A stretch of DNA of 64,000 bases. It comes from Argyresthia goedartella. Lineage: Eukaryota > Arthropoda > Insecta > Lepidoptera > Argyresthiidae. Every line of letters starts with the position of its first letter. The stretch's first letter is position 1. The stretch is taken from assembly GCA_949825045.1 (NCBI GenBank), contig OX463812.1, forward strand, positions 5,378,661-5,442,660, given 5' to 3'. The position numbers and the translations under genes are program-made. The notes beneath the pieces were generated by a model that saw only the letters and a list, made by a program, of their open reading frames with translations, searched no databases and was not told where the DNA came from. Below, piece by piece: positions 1-11,382 of this stretch.

Positions 1-150
1 TAGATAAATATTATACTTAGATAGATAAACAACCATGACTAGGGTACAAACATTCGTCCTCATCAAACAAATATTTGCCCCCACCGGGACTCGAACCCGG
101 GACCCTTGGTTTCGTAGGCAACGTCACTGCCGACTCGGCCATTCGGGTCG
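1..150 (-). repeat. tRNA-derived SINE, cut by window edge
   Basis: Read on the minus strand, the first 75 bases have a tRNA-like head with an A box (TGGCCGAGTCGG, about 131-142) and a B box (GGTTCGAGTCC, about 88-98), the internal RNA polymerase III promoter of a SINE. The rest is a non-tRNA tail ending at the window edge. The same family occurs, slightly diverged, in the three R blocks (3350-3603, 8519-8772, 17952-18205). The tRNA part lacks a clean acceptor stem, so it is a retroposon and not a tRNA gene. Confidence 0.8.
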
Positions 151-391
151 TCATAATGCAATGTATTACAAATTATGGTATATCAATTGAAAGGTAATTT
201 TATCAGCTTTCGACCTCTTATAGAAAAAGATTTTTTCCTTTATGTCATGGAACGTAAAAACAAAAAACATTTTTTTTTCAACAAAACACTGTTTTGTTTT
301 GAAATCCTGAGACCATATAAAAAGTGACCATTCGTAAAAATTGTCATCAGTCCAATATTTCACGTCACTGGAGCACTGAATCTGAAAGAAA

Positions 392-1250
392 ATGGAAACC
401 ACACCTGCTGAAGCCGCTCAAATCGTCATCCTAATCCAGCAAGGGTTGTCTCAGCGTAGCATCGCTCGACAGCTTCATCTTAGTCAGTCTTGTGTCTCAA
501 AGGTGTATAAAAGGTTCCGGGAGACTGGAATCTTTGTCCGGAGACCAGGATCTGGACGACAGCGTTGCACTTCGGTGAGAGATGACCGATTTATTGTCAC
601 CACATCTCTCCGAAATCGACACTTAACCGGCGTCGATGTTCAACGGCAGCTCAGAGATGTTCGAGAGAAGATTGTTAGCGAGTGGACGGTAAGGCGAAGA
701 CTCAAAGAAGCGAATTTGACCCCAAGAAGGCCAGCCACGGGGCCCAAATTGTCGCCAGCGCACCGACAAGCCCGGCTTCAATTTTCTCGCGATCACTTAG
801 ATTGGGATTTAGAGCAATGGAGTTGAGTCCTGTTCTCGGACGAAACAAGGATGTGCCTGCATGGTAGCGACCGTCAACAGAGAGTCTATAGGAGACCGGG
901 GGAGCGATTTGCACAATGCTGTTTTTCGGAAACAGTTGCATACTGGGGCGGGTCCTGTATGATATGGGCGGGGATTTCTATAGAAGCAAAAACGGAGCTG
1001 ATATTCGTACCTGGAGGAGGTCGGGGAGGGGGTCTAACCGCAGAAAGATACATCAACGACATTCTACAAGACCAGTGATCCCTTACTCCGGGTTTATTGG
1101 TGAACATTTCCTGCTAATGCACGATAAAGTCCGCTGCCACACCGCTGCAATGATTCGACAGTACCTGGAAAAAAGTCAGGATTTCCACGCTGGACTGGCC
1201 AAGAAGATTTAAAAATAACTTTAATCGAAGAGTGGCAGGAAATTCCTCTA
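392..1250 (+). pseudogene. Tc1-like transposase, copy 1 (broken)
   Basis: This is a Tc1/mariner-superfamily transposase, a cut-and-paste DDE enzyme. Residues 1-60 form a helix-turn-helix DNA-binding domain (QGLSQRSIARQLHLSQSCVS), followed by an arginine-rich GRQR linker. A TGA at 824-826 (codon 145) interrupts the frame just before the first catalytic Asp (FSDETR), and the same frame then continues. Near 1076 one base is missing relative to copy 2 at 6908. About 90 bp around 1200 are deleted, removing the SPDLN segment and the catalytic Glu that copy 2 keeps. The C-terminal 20 or so residues usual for Tc1 are absent. It starts at the ATG at 392, where homology to the family begins. It cannot make an active protein. 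Confidence 0.88.
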
Positions 1251-1258
1251 GAAAAATT

Positions 1259-1280
1259 ACACATTATGACCATAATGTGT
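1259..1280. repeat. 9-bp perfect inverted repeat
   Basis: ACACATTAT and ATAATGTGT are separated by 4 bases (GACC) at the decayed 3' end of the Tc1-like element. The same hairpin is at 7766-7787 in copy 2. Confidence 0.7.
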
Positions 1281-1298
1281 AGCTTTCTACATATTATG

Positions 1299-1412
1299 AC
1301 ATTCAAATTTCGAACGCCGACGTCCGCCTGCGTGTGCCCCTAGTTTGTCTGTGAAGTTGGTACTGACATTCAAATTTCGAACGCCGACGCCCGCCTGCGT
1401 GAAGTTGGTACT
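1299..1412 (+). repeat. Two 36-bp direct repeats downstream of Tc1 copy 1
   Basis: A 36-base unit (starting ACATTCAAATTTCG) at 1299-1334 recurs at 1366-1401 with one difference. Each unit is followed, directly or after a short spacer, by AAGTTGGTACT. The pair is kept in the duplicate at 7806-7841 and 7873-7908, so it predates the 6.4 kb duplication. Confidence 0.85.
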
Positions 1413-1619
1413 ACAGAACAACCTAAACAACTGCAGAGTCACAATGCCGGTCAAACATGCAGTTCCTGAACACATCAAAGAGAGCTTATGATATGTGTGT
1501 AGATAAAGTAGTGTATGTAACTGTTACATAATTAGGCATTATGTAACAGTCACATAAACTACTATACTTCTTACCTAACTTTAGCAAATAACAGAGTGAG
1601 GTAATGTTCTAAATCACTA
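1413..1619. other. Spacer with 19-bp near-perfect hairpin
   Basis: There is no coding signal. It holds an inverted repeat (arms 1514-1532 and 1538-1556, one mismatch, 5-base loop) made of TGTTACATAAT-like sequence. The spacer recurs at 7920-8125, where the left arm has lost one base pair. Confidence 0.6.
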
Positions 1620-1668
1620 TGTTACAGCCAGTTGCAATAACAATCTTTATATTTTAAAGCCTCAAACA
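1620..1668 (+). repeat. Left half of MITE-like foldback (R copy A)
   Basis: It begins TGTTACAGCCAGTTGC. In copies B and C this half runs directly into the rest of the foldback. Here it is split from its right half (3007-3118) by 1338 bases of foreign DNA. Confidence 0.75.
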
Positions 1669-3006
1669 TTATGGCTGCAAATAGAGCTTACTTTAGAACC
1701 TAAAGTGTTATGAAGGTAGAGTAGTAGCTGCAATTACAGTTTGTGACGACAAACGAGTGTTAGTATTAAAATATAACTCTTATAGTGACTAAGCAAGTTT
1801 ATAAGAGCAATGTATGGAGGTTAAACGCGTAGAGCAGCGATTATTATCCCTACAATAAAGGCCAAAGCTTCTGTGTTATAGCTTTGAGTGAATCTTACGA
1901 CTATAAGATCCATATAAGAAATTAACATTTCTATTAACTTCTTAAGTTCTAAGCAAGCTACCACTAACTCTTTCGGAGCACTGATAGTTGCACAAAAGGA
2001 GCAATTAACGCTACTAGTTCTACAATGGTGTTCATTAAATCTTTTACAGCACCAAACTCCTCAAGGGATACAAAACTCCCTTGTATAATTTAGGGCTGAA
2101 TAGTAGGGATATTTCTCACTATTATAGAACTTATAGTGTGAAGTACAGCCTCCATATTACTTAAGGTTGAATTATTGAGTTCGTTACCACTTTAGTACCC
2201 CTAATTGCGGTCATGTAAGAATAAAATGGCGTCGCAACATATTAGCTCATCTAAAAAGCGTTTTAAAACTTGGAAAGATCAAAGTAGAACCGGTGGAAAT
2301 AGACAGAAAATCTTGAAAGATTATCGTAATATTATATACTACAACGTTGAAGATACAAACTTATCACAAGATAACCTAAATGAAAGCGGAAGCATCACTA
2401 GACGCGGTCAAGTAGGAGTCTTGCTTGACGAAGAAGGTTCCGTATGTAATGGAAGTGATATCGCGACTGCAAGTTTTGATATTTCCGAAGAGGACCGATG
2501 TTATTACTCATTGAGTAGTGATGATGAGGATAACTCGAGTGAATATGTTAAGAATCTGCATTTTAGTGAAAAATTGAGGCATGGGCGATCGAGAAAAATA
2601 TTACACAAACTGCTATGAAAGATTTGCTGTTGATCTTAAATGACAGATTTGGCATGATTTTACCAAGAGATCCTCGAACTCTTTTACAAACACCAAACAA
2701 CATTTTAATAAAAAATCTTGATGACGATGGCGAATATTGGCATAATGGAATTTCTGAACCTTTGATATGTATTTTAAAAAAGTTAAGTAATTTACCCAAT
2801 ACTATTAACTTAAATTTTAATATTGAAGGACTGGACACAGACATTTCTTTAAGGCCATAAGAACTTGTGCCCAATCCAGGGGTATATTAGAGTTATAGCT
2901 TGCTATAACTCCCATGTGATAGATTTTATTGATGACCTTAGGATCTGTTTTGCTCTGTTATACATCTGTTCTAACTCTTGTATTAGCGCCTAATGTTAGT
3001 TGGGAT
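1669..3006. mobile_element. 1.34 kb insertion inside the MITE, unknown class
   Basis: Comparison with copies B (8126) and C (17559) shows this block is extra, falling exactly between AAAGCCT and GATAGTTCC. The two ends share only a weak inverted ACATTA-like motif and I see no target duplication, so the class is unresolved. The left 550 bases are AT-rich without ORFs. The right part holds a decayed protein gene (2226-2860). Confidence 0.55.
2226..2860 (+). pseudogene. Fragment of an insect transposon-associated protein
   Basis: I recognise a pattern, not a named gene. A lysine-rich start and an acidic serine-rich stretch (about residues 95-115) are followed, after a one-base frameshift near 2580, by WAIEKNITQTAMKDLL, then LPRDPRTLLQTP, GEYWHNGI and FNIEGL. 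This order (a helical segment, a P.D.RTLL.TP motif, a G.Y.H.G motif, then an I.GL segment) matches the N-terminal region of large uncharacterised proteins repeated in insect genomes and probably encoded by DNA transposons. The frame ends soon after the last motif, so the catalytic part is absent. The ATG at 2226 gives the simplest start. Confidence 0.45.
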
Positions 3007-3349
3007 AGTTCCATAAAATTTTACTAAAAGCACGGTAGTGGTTTGCTTTAAAATTTAAAGATTGCTTTTGTAACTGGATGGTCAACAGCTGGCTGATTAA
3101 CCAGCCGATTATGTAACAATATTAAAAATGTCATAGATACCGGTATCCGAGTTATTATAAGTATCAGTCCCATCTCCAACGTCCATCACGATGTTTAGTT
3201 AGTACTCTATACATAGACTCGTAAACGGAAATAATGGATAATCCCGGAGCTATTAATGGGATTCCGTATGAAACGAATTTGATCAGAGCAGCTATATGTT
3301 TGTTCAGCTAATTTGTTCAAAGGAGTGAAAAATGAAGTCGCTCTGTTCA

Positions 3350-3603
3350 AATCATAATCATCATAATCATATCTTGGACACCATTTACACACATTGATCT
3401 AGCCCCAAACTAGGAATCCTTGTATGTTGGGTACTAGACAACGATACACATACTTATATAGATGAATATTATACTTAGTTAGATAAACAACCATGACTAG
3501 CGTACAAACATCCGTTCTCATCAAAGAAATATTTGCCCCACCGGAACTCGAACCCGGGACCCTTGGCTTCGTAGGCAGCGTCACTGCTGATTGGGCCATT
3601 CGG
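3350..3603 (-). repeat. tRNA-derived SINE in R copy A
   Basis: The minus-strand tRNA-like head is at 3535-3603 (B box GGTTCGAGTTC). A lepidopteran-type tail follows (GTCTAGTACCCAACATAC), ending in a short ATGATTATG-type tandem at 3350-3370. No clear target-site duplication was found. Confidence 0.78.
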
Positions 3604-4471
3604 TTTCATAGTGAAAGTTGTTTTTGAATGAAGAGCTCCATCACTAGCTCCGGGGGCTTTCCATTGTTTACGGGTTTCTTTGTATATTATCCTCTTACAG
3701 AAGAACTCCGTGAATTGTTATTTTTCATATTTACATGCGAAAATATTCATCCGCCATGTAAGTAGTCAACTCAAGTAGTAGTCACTTCTGACTGAATATT
3801 TTCCTCCAGGTTTTCCTATCAATTTTATGTTACCACACTTGCTGCTGGCGTGGAGCTCGGATGGATATTCAGGTTGATTGGATTCCATTCCAGTGAGTAG
3901 AATTTGGAACAAATATCACCGGATTGGTCTTCCGAATTTAATACTCTGCTAAAAAGTCTTTCATTTGTTGCGAGGCACCATCTGCGGAAAGAAAAATAAT
4001 CACGATAAATGCAAACTAAACCCATGCGTGTGTGAGTTGGTAGAGCGGTGCAGAGCTCTATTCAAGTATCTTATGACAAATTTCAAAGGAATCAGGAATT
4101 TGCTTTAAATAACAGCTCGTATGAAATAATCACGTTCTGTTAGCCTTAACATCATTCTGACATCTAGGAATTTCAATCGCATTTGGATCAGTAGCCTGTT
4201 CATGTCTGTCTGATGACTTTAAATTAATGAATAGCGACTACTTTAAAAGTTGTCTGATAAAGTGGCTACGACTATAATGTTTTTATTGCAATTAAGAACA
4301 TTTCGACTATAAGAAATAACATTTTTGCAAAAAATTAGGACATTGTAAATTTAAATTATATAAATGGTAATTTATTTTGAAAAATATTTACATTAATAGT
4401 GCGCTATTTTATCAATTAATATCTAAGAACTATTATAGCTTTGCATGCTTATACATGAGCTGAAATCACAC
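3604..4471. other. Non-coding part of R copy A
   Basis: No ORF, motif or terminal repeat is recognised. At about 4028-4070 the plus strand resembles a tRNA D-arm (AGTTGGTAGAGCGGTGCA), but no matching T-arm or acceptor stem follows, so it is not called a tRNA. Confidence 0.5.
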
Positions 4472-4535
4472 AAATGAAATTAATTTGCTTGATAACATTT
4501 AAATTTAAATGTTATCAAGCAAATTAATTTCATTT
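4472..4535. repeat. 64-bp perfect palindrome, copy A only
   Basis: The arms 4472-4503 and 4504-4535 are exact reverse complements with no loop and the centre TTTAAATTTAAA. Copies B (near 9648) and C (near 19081) have only the right arm. Confidence 0.9.
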
Positions 4536-5225
4536 AATTTCATGTCAGAATTACATGAACAGTTTTCTGATTGGTCAAACAACAATTTAAAGTTTGCAAA
4601 TATCATTAATGACATAAATTTGCAATATATTGCAGTAGACATTTCTAGACATATGTATTTCATCGAACTGTCTTTTATTGCGACTTTGCTTGTTGATGCG
4701 ATGTTGTTATTGGTCAATTTTTCAAGAAAGCGATTGAAATTCCTGCATGTCATAATTACATGATAAGGCTAGTAGATTGGCCAAATGGCAATTTAATGTT
4801 AGCGTATATTCTTATATAAATAGTTCAAAATAAGAATTTGAAATGGAATGCGATATGAATTCCAAGCTATAGGATGGGTGATGGTACATGCCATGCCAAC
4901 GGACCCCGCTCAGAAGTTTCGAGAACTGAACAACACATCCCTCCTGCACCTCTCCAACACCGCAATACAGAATGCACACATTACAAGCAAGACTGAGCCA
5001 CAATACGTTCACCGTACACGGAAAAGAATACATGCTGAAAAAGCTTGTATTTCAGCAGAAGAATATGAGCATGGATAGTGGTTCCAATTCTATTTGTTCT
5101 AATCTGAGGTGCCGATAGATCTCGGTGGGTTAGTTAATCTGACTTATTCCCAGGGCCGGATTTACAACATTGGGGCCCGTAGCCAATGCAAATCTCTGCC
5201 TGGCCCACTAACCTTTTCTCTTTTA
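4536..5225. other. AT-rich middle of R copy A
   Basis: It contains two imperfect direct repeats built on GATTGG(T/C)CAAA..CAATTTAA (about 4569-4592 and 4776-4797), each preceded by ATTACATGA. Open frames of 73-84 codons on both strands are uninterrupted only because the copies are recent. I see no protein family. Confidence 0.45.
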
Positions 5226-5921
5226 GGGGTCCGTACCCGAAGGGTGGCAAACGGGACCCTATTACTAAACCTCCGCTGTCCGTCTGTCCGTCCGTCCGTC
5301 ACCGGGCTCTATCGGATCAACCACAATAGGTAGAGAGCTGAAATTTTTACAGAATTTTCAAGAAATATTTGCCGCAAAAGCAACAAATAATGAAACATGC
5401 CGATATTCTAGAATAAAAATAAGTACCTATAGAATAAATTATTGGTATGGCCATTTTCTTAGCCATTTTGTTTTAATTGTTTATGGGTCAAAATGGACTC
5501 TCCCGATCTTATCGGAAAAGATTTTTAATTGCTGGTATTGAGTTTTGTGCTTAGTTATTTGTCATTATATGATTAATTTATTTGAATTAATTAAATTTTA
5601 ATAAATAATATTAAGTTTTTTATATATGATTTGATTTCTGTAAATAAGTTACTCGATTTTTATCCACTTCCGGTTTCAATGAGCAAAGAGTTTCGTTAAT
5701 AGTTTTATAGTTTAATACTTACATACTACATACACAAAACTATTTTTCAATGTTTCGATGGCCTTGAATGTAGTCCAAACTAGTATTTAATATTTTATTT
5801 TTAAAAATTAAATAGGTATATGTACACGTACAAAAGAATGTCATTTTACGTTTTTCCGTGTACAATGGAATGGAACCCTTTATGTGCGGGTCCGATGTCC
5901 TACTCGCACTTGCCCGGTTTT
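5226..5921 (+). repeat. GGTCCGTACC-type interspersed repeat (R-A, first)
   Basis: It starts GGGTCCGTACCC, runs through CGTCCGTCCGTCCGT-like sequence and ends near CTCGCACTTGCCCGG. The GGNACGGAACCC-like stretch near the end is roughly the reverse complement of the start, so the ends are inverted repeats. I know this unit as a very common non-coding repeat in moth and butterfly genomes; I cannot give it a library name. The counterpart in copy B is 10369-11066 and in copy C 19802-20500. Confidence 0.65.
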
Positions 5922-6236
5922 ATTCTTTTACTACCTCCTGAGATACATTTTTGGCACGATAACCAGCTGGTGCCCGGGACCTCGTTTGCTAGTAGTACAA
6001 GGACTTCGGGATTATCATTTACCGAGACAATAGATACCAATTTGTATCCATGAATCATTTTATTTTTACTCCTGAATGGGGGCTCCTAGACCATCAGTTG
6101 TCTACTCTGTCTATTGGATAATCCGACTCTGCTTGATCCTGCGGGAGAAGTTACTTGTGGGCAAACTGCAGCACTCGAAATATCTGTTTTAGATATTATC
6201 TAGGTAGGCATCAAATCTCTTTGAAATCCATTCTTA

Positions 6237-6437
6237 TAGTTCCGTACCGGTAGGGTGCTAAACGGGACCCTATACTTAGCCTCCATTGTCTGTGCGTCTG
6301 TCCGCCCTCCATCAGCGGGCTGTATCTCTAGACCCGTAATAGTTGAAATTTTCACAAAATGTGTATTTTTTATCAACAAATAATTAGCTATAAGAGATTT
6401 TATAAATAAAAGGGGTCCTCTTACAAAAGACGTGTTT
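6237..6437 (+). repeat. GGTTCCGTACC-type repeat (R-A, second, partial)
   Basis: It begins AGTTCCGTACC, continues with GGGACCCTATACTTAGCCTCC and a CTGTATCTCTAGACCCG stretch, and fades near 6437. It is an older, truncated relative of the repeat at 5226, in the same orientation. Counterparts are at 11383-11590 and 20816-21022. Confidence 0.6.
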
Positions 6438-6907
6438 TAATACGCCCCGCAATATACCAAACCATATCATGATTCAATCACAATTTTGCGGCTTACCATA
6501 TGGTTAAGGTTGCGCGATCTTTATCTTCTGAGTTAGAATCCACGTTTAGACATAAGTAATATGATATTATTTTGTATTATTATTATTTAAGTTTTCTTGA
6601 ACTATGGTATGAACCGATCGTGTGCGTGTGCCTGAACCGCAATTTTCCGTTTTTTTTAAATTTCCTGCCGACAACATTGGGACTTACAAAACAAATCGAA
6701 TCATATAGTACACAAGATGCGGAACGCAACCGCGTACAGAAAAGGATTGTTTACATTTCGTCGCAAGTAATTTCGTCATAAAAATAGTTTAAAGTGTATT
6801 ATCCAATCAAATTTTTACGTTAATCAGTGATATACAATGATTTCTCCATTGGTGTGTAATCAGCTTTCATCTAGCTGGAATATTGACTGTGTTATCTTGC
6901 TAAACAG

Positions 6908-7850
6908 TTGTGTCTCAAAGGTGTATAAAAGGTTCCGGGAGACTGGAATCTTTGTCCGGAGACCAGGATCTGGACGACAGCGTTGCACTTCGGTGAGAGA
7001 TGACCGATTTGTTGTCACCACATCTCTCCGAAATCGACACTTAACCGGCGTCGATGTTCAACGGCAGCTCAGAGATGTTCGAGAGAAGATTGTTAGCGAG
7101 TGGACGGTAAGGCGAAGACTCAAAGAAGCGAATTTGACCCCAAGAAGGCCAGCCACGGGGCCCAAATTGTCTCCAGCGCACCGACAAGCCCGGCTTCAAT
7201 TTTCTCGCGATCACTTAGATTGGGATTTAGAGCAATGGAGTTGAGTCCTGTTCTCGGACGAAACAAGGATGTGCCTGCATGGTAGCGACCGTCAACAGAG
7301 AGTCTATAGGAGACCGGGGGAGCGATTTTCACAATGCTGTTTTTCGGAAACAGTTGCATACTGGGGCGGGTCCTGTATGATATGGGCGGGGATTTCTATA
7401 GAAGCAAAAACGGAGCTGATATTCGTACCTGGAGGAGGTCGGGGAGGGGGTCTAACCGCAGAAAGATACATCAACGAAATTCTACAAGACCATGTGATCC
7501 CTTACTCCGGGTTTATTGGTGAACATTTTCTGCTAATGCACGATAAAGCCCGCTGCCACACCGCTGCAATGATTCGACAGTACCTGGAAGAAGTCAGGAT
7601 TTCTACGCTGGACTGGCCAGCCCTCAGTCCTGACTTGAACCTCATTGAACCTATGTGGAACGAGCTGAAAAGACGGTTACGAGGAAGATATCCAGCTCCG
7701 ACGACGTTAGAAGATTTAAAAATAACTTTAATCGAAGAGTGGCAGGAAATTCCTCTAGAAAAATTACACATTATGACCATAATGTGTAGCTTTCTACATA
7801 TTATGACATTCAAATTTCGAACGCCGACGTCCGCCTGCGTGCGCCCCTAG
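6908..7850 (+). pseudogene. Tc1-like transposase, copy 2 (5'-truncated)
   Basis: It is joined to the end of R copy A at TTGTG (6908-6912), so the first 33 codons including the start and part of the helix-turn-helix are gone. It keeps the same in-frame TGA as copy 1 (7242-7244), then an open frame through all three catalytic positions: Asp in FSDETR, Asp in MHDKARCHTA, and Glu in NLIEPMW with 34 residues between the second and third (DD34E). After EIPLEKL the frame runs into unrelated sequence and stops at 7850, so the usual C-terminus is missing. It preserves the 90 bp deleted in copy 1. Confidence 0.88.
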
Positions 7851-8125
7851 TTTGTCTGTGAAGTTGGTACTGACATTCAAATTTCGAACGCCGACGCCCG
7901 CCTGCGTGAAGTTGGTACTACAGAACAAGCTAAACAACTGCAGAGCCACAATGCCGGTCAAACATGCAGTTCCTGAACACATCAAAGAGAGCTTATGATA
8001 TGTGTGTAGATAAACTAGTGTATGTAACTGTACATAATTAGTCATTATGTAACAGTCACATAAACTACTATACTTCTTACCTAAATTTAGCAAATAACAG
8101 AGTGAGGTAATGTTGTAAATCACTA
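7851..8125. other. Spacer between Tc1 copy 2 and R copy B
   Basis: It duplicates 1335-1619 and includes the second 36-bp repeat (7873-7908) and the hairpin near 8014-8054. No gene is seen. Confidence 0.6.
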
Positions 8126-8281
8126 TGTTACAGCCAGTTGCAATAACAATCTTTATATTTTAAAGCCTGATAGTTCCATAAAATTTTACTAATAGCACGG
8201 TAGTGGTTTGCTTTAAAATTTAAAGATTGCTTTTGTAACTGGATGGTCAACAGCTGGCTGATTAACGCCGATTATGTAACA
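8126..8281. repeat. MITE-like foldback element, intact copy
   Basis: This 156-bp unit has ends TGTTACA and TGTAACA. The inner arms (CCAGTTGCAATAACAATC and its near complement at about 8222-8241) pair over about 32 bases with few mismatches, giving a long imperfect hairpin with no coding capacity. The intact counterpart in copy C is 17559-17714. Flanks differ between copies and show no consistent target duplication. Confidence 0.7.
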
Positions 8282-8518
8282 ATATTAAAAATGTCATAGA
8301 TACCGGTATCCGAGTTATTATAAATATCAGTCCCGTCTCCATCTGCAACGTCCATCACGATGTTTAGTTAGTACTCAATACATAGACCCGTAAACGGAAA
8401 TAATGGATAATCCCGGAGCTATTAATGGGATTCCGTATGAAACGAATTTGATCAGAGCAGCTATATGTTTGTTCAGCTAATTTGTACAAAGGAGTGAAAA
8501 ATGAAGTCGCTCTGTTCA

Positions 8519-8772
8519 AATCATAATCATCATAATCATATCTTGGACACCATTTACACACATTGATCTAACCCCAAACTAGGAATCCCTGTATCTTGGG
8601 TACTAGACAACGATACACATACTTATATAGATGAATATTATACTTAGTTAGATAAACAACCATGACTAGCGTACAAACATCCGTTCTCATCAAAGAAATA
8701 TTTGCCCCACCGGATCTCGAACCCGGGACCCTTGGCTTCGTAGGCAGCGTCACTGCTGATTGGGCCATTCGG
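8519..8772 (-). repeat. tRNA-derived SINE in R copy B
   Basis: Same insertion as 3350-3603, duplicated with the block. B-box variant GGTTCGAGATC. Confidence 0.78.
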
Positions 8773-10368
8773 TTTCATAGTGAAAGTTGTTCTTGAATGA
8801 AGAGCTCTATCACTAGCTCCGGGGGCTTTCCATTGTTTACGGGTTTCTTTGTATATTATCCTCTTACAGAAGAACTCCGTGAATTGTTATTTTTCATATT
8901 TACATGCGAAAATATTCATCCGGCATGTAAGTAGTCAACTCAAGTAGTAGTCACTTCTGACTGAATATTTTCCTCCAGGTTTTCCTATCAATTTTATGTT
9001 ACCACACTTGCTGCTGGCGTGGAGCTCGGATGGATATTCAGGTTGATTGGATTCCATTCCAGTGAGTAGAATTTGGAACAAATATCACCGGATTGGTCTT
9101 CCGAATTTAATACTCTGCTAAAAAGTCTTTCATTTGTTGCGAGGCACCATCTGCGGAAAGAAAAATAATCACGATAAATGCAAACTAAACCCATGCGTGT
9201 GTGAGTTGGTAGAGCGGTGCAGAGCTCTATTCAAGTATCTTATGACAAATTTCAAAGGAATCAGGAATTTGCTTTAAATAACAGCTCGTATGAAATAATC
9301 ACGTTCTGTTAGCCTTAACATCATTCTGACATCTAGGAATTTCAATCGCATTTGGATCAGTAGCCTGTTCATGTCTGTCTGATGACTTTAAATTAATGAA
9401 TAGCGACTACTTTAAAAGTTGTCTGATAAAGTGGCTACGACTATAATGTTTTTATTGCAATTAAGAACATTTCGACTATAAGAAATAACATTTTTGCAAA
9501 AAATTAGGACATTGTAAATTTAAATTATATAAATGGTAATTTATTTTGAAAAATATTTACATCAATAGTGCGCTATTTTATCAATTAATATCTAAGAACT
9601 ATTATAGCTTTGCATGCTTATACATAAGCTGAAACCACAGCCCATATTTAAATGTTATCAAGCAAATTAATTTCATTTAATTTCATGTCAGAATTACATG
9701 AACAGTTTTCTGATTGGTCAAACAACAATTTAAAGTTTGCAAATATCATTAATGACATAAATTTGCAATATATTGCAGTAGACATTTCTAGACATATGTA
9801 TTTCATTGAACTGTCTTTTATTGCGACTTTGCTTGTTGATGCGATGTTGTTATTGGTCAATTTTTCAAGAAAGCGATTGAAATTCCTGCATGTCATAATT
9901 ACATGATAAGGCTAGTAGATTGGCCAAACGGCAATTTAATGTTAGCGTATATTCTTATATAAATAGTTCAAAATAAGAATTTGAAATGGAATGCGATATG
10001 AATTCCAATCTATACGATGGGTGATGGTACATGCCATGCCAACGGACCCCGCTCAGAAGTTTCGAGAACTGAACAACACATCCCTCCTGCACCTCTCCAA
10101 CACCGCAATACAGAATGCACACATTACAAGCAAGACTGAGCCACAATACGTTCACCGTACACGGAAAAGAATACATGCTGAAAAAGCTTGTATTTCAGCA
10201 GAAGAATATGAGCATGGATAGTGGTTCCAATTCTATTTGTTCTAATCTGAGGTGCCGATAGATCTCGGTGGGTTAGTTTATCTGACTTATTCCCAGGGCC
10301 GGATTTACAACATTGGGGCCCGTAGCCAATGCAAATCTCTGCCTGGCCCACTAACCTTTTCTCTTTTA

Positions 10369-11066
10369 GGGGTCCGTACCCGAAGGGTGGCAAACGGGAC
10401 CCTATTACTAAACCTCCGCTGTCCGTCTGTCCGTCCGTCCGTCACCGGGCTCTATCGGATCAACCAAAATAGGTAGAGAGCTGAAATTTTTACAGAATTT
10501 TCAAGAAATATTTGCCGCAAAAGCAACAAATAATGAAACATGCCGATATTCTAGAATTTAAATAAGTACCTATAGAATAAATTATTGGTATGGCCATTTT
10601 CTTAGCCATTTTGTTTTAATTGTTTATGGGTCAAAATGGACTCTCCCGATCTTATCGGAAAAGATTTTTAATTGCAGGTATTGAGTTTTGTGCTTAGTTA
10701 TTTGCCATTATATGATTAACTTATTTAAATTAATTAAATTTTAATAAATAATATTAAGTTTTTTATATTTGATTTGATTTCTGTAAATAAGTTACTCGAT
10801 TTATATCCACTTCCGGTTTCAATGAGCAAAGAGTTTCGTTAATCTGAGAACATAGTTTAATACTTACATACTACATACACAAAACTATTTTTCAATGTTT
10901 CGATGGCCTTGAATGTAGTCCAAACTAGTATTTAATATTTTATTTTTAAAAATTAAATAGGTATATGTACACGTACAAAAGAATGTCATTTTACGATTTT
11001 CCGTGTACAATGGTATGGAACCCTTTATGTGCGGGTCCGATGTCCTACTCGCACTTGCCCGGTTTT
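10369..11066 (+). repeat. GGTCCGTACC-type repeat (R-B, first)
   Basis: Duplicate of 5226-5921, with a CCGTCTGTCCGTCCGTCC run near 10418. Confidence 0.65.
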
Positions 11067-11382
11067 ATTCTTTTACTACCTCCTGAGATACATTTTTGGC
11101 ACGATAACCAGCTGGTGCCCGGGACCTCGTTTGCTAGTAGTACAAGGACTTCGGGATTATCATTTACCGAGACAATAGATACCAATTTGTATCGATGAAT
11201 CATTTTATTTTGACTCCTGAATGGGGGCTCCTAGACAATCAGTTGTCTACTCTGTCTATTGGATAATCCGACTCTGCTTGATCCTGCGGGAGAAGTTACT
11301 TGTGGGCAAACTGCAGCGCTCGAAATATCTGTTTTAGATATTATCTAGGTAGGCATCAAATCTCTTTGAACTCCATTTTTAT

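Larger units (their letters stand above)
3007..6907. repeat. R block, copy A (main part)
   Basis: This is a composite repeat shared with 8126-12064 and 17559-21301 at very high identity. It contains the right half of the MITE, a minus-strand SINE, a 64-bp palindrome unique to this copy, an AT-rich middle, and two GGTCCGTACC-type repeats. Copies B and C share variants that A lacks (for example an extra TCTG near the equivalent of 3178), so A is the outlier. Short ORFs in it are not conserved in any way that suggests coding. Confidence 0.85.

Noticed and set aside
71..150. A tRNA gene on the minus strand
   Set aside because: A and B boxes are present but acceptor ends do not pair well, and the sequence continues into a SINE tail that is repeated elsewhere.
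4028..4070. tRNA D-arm-like sequence AGTTGGTAGAGCGG
   Set aside because: No anticodon or T-arm follows at the right distance, and the match is too short.
4848..5078. 76-codon ORF kept in all three R copies
   Set aside because: The copies are recent duplicates, so an open frame is expected by chance. The opposite strand is equally open and no family is recognised.
5820..6053. 77-codon ORF in R
   Set aside because: It lies across the end of the GGTCCGTACC repeat, a non-coding element.
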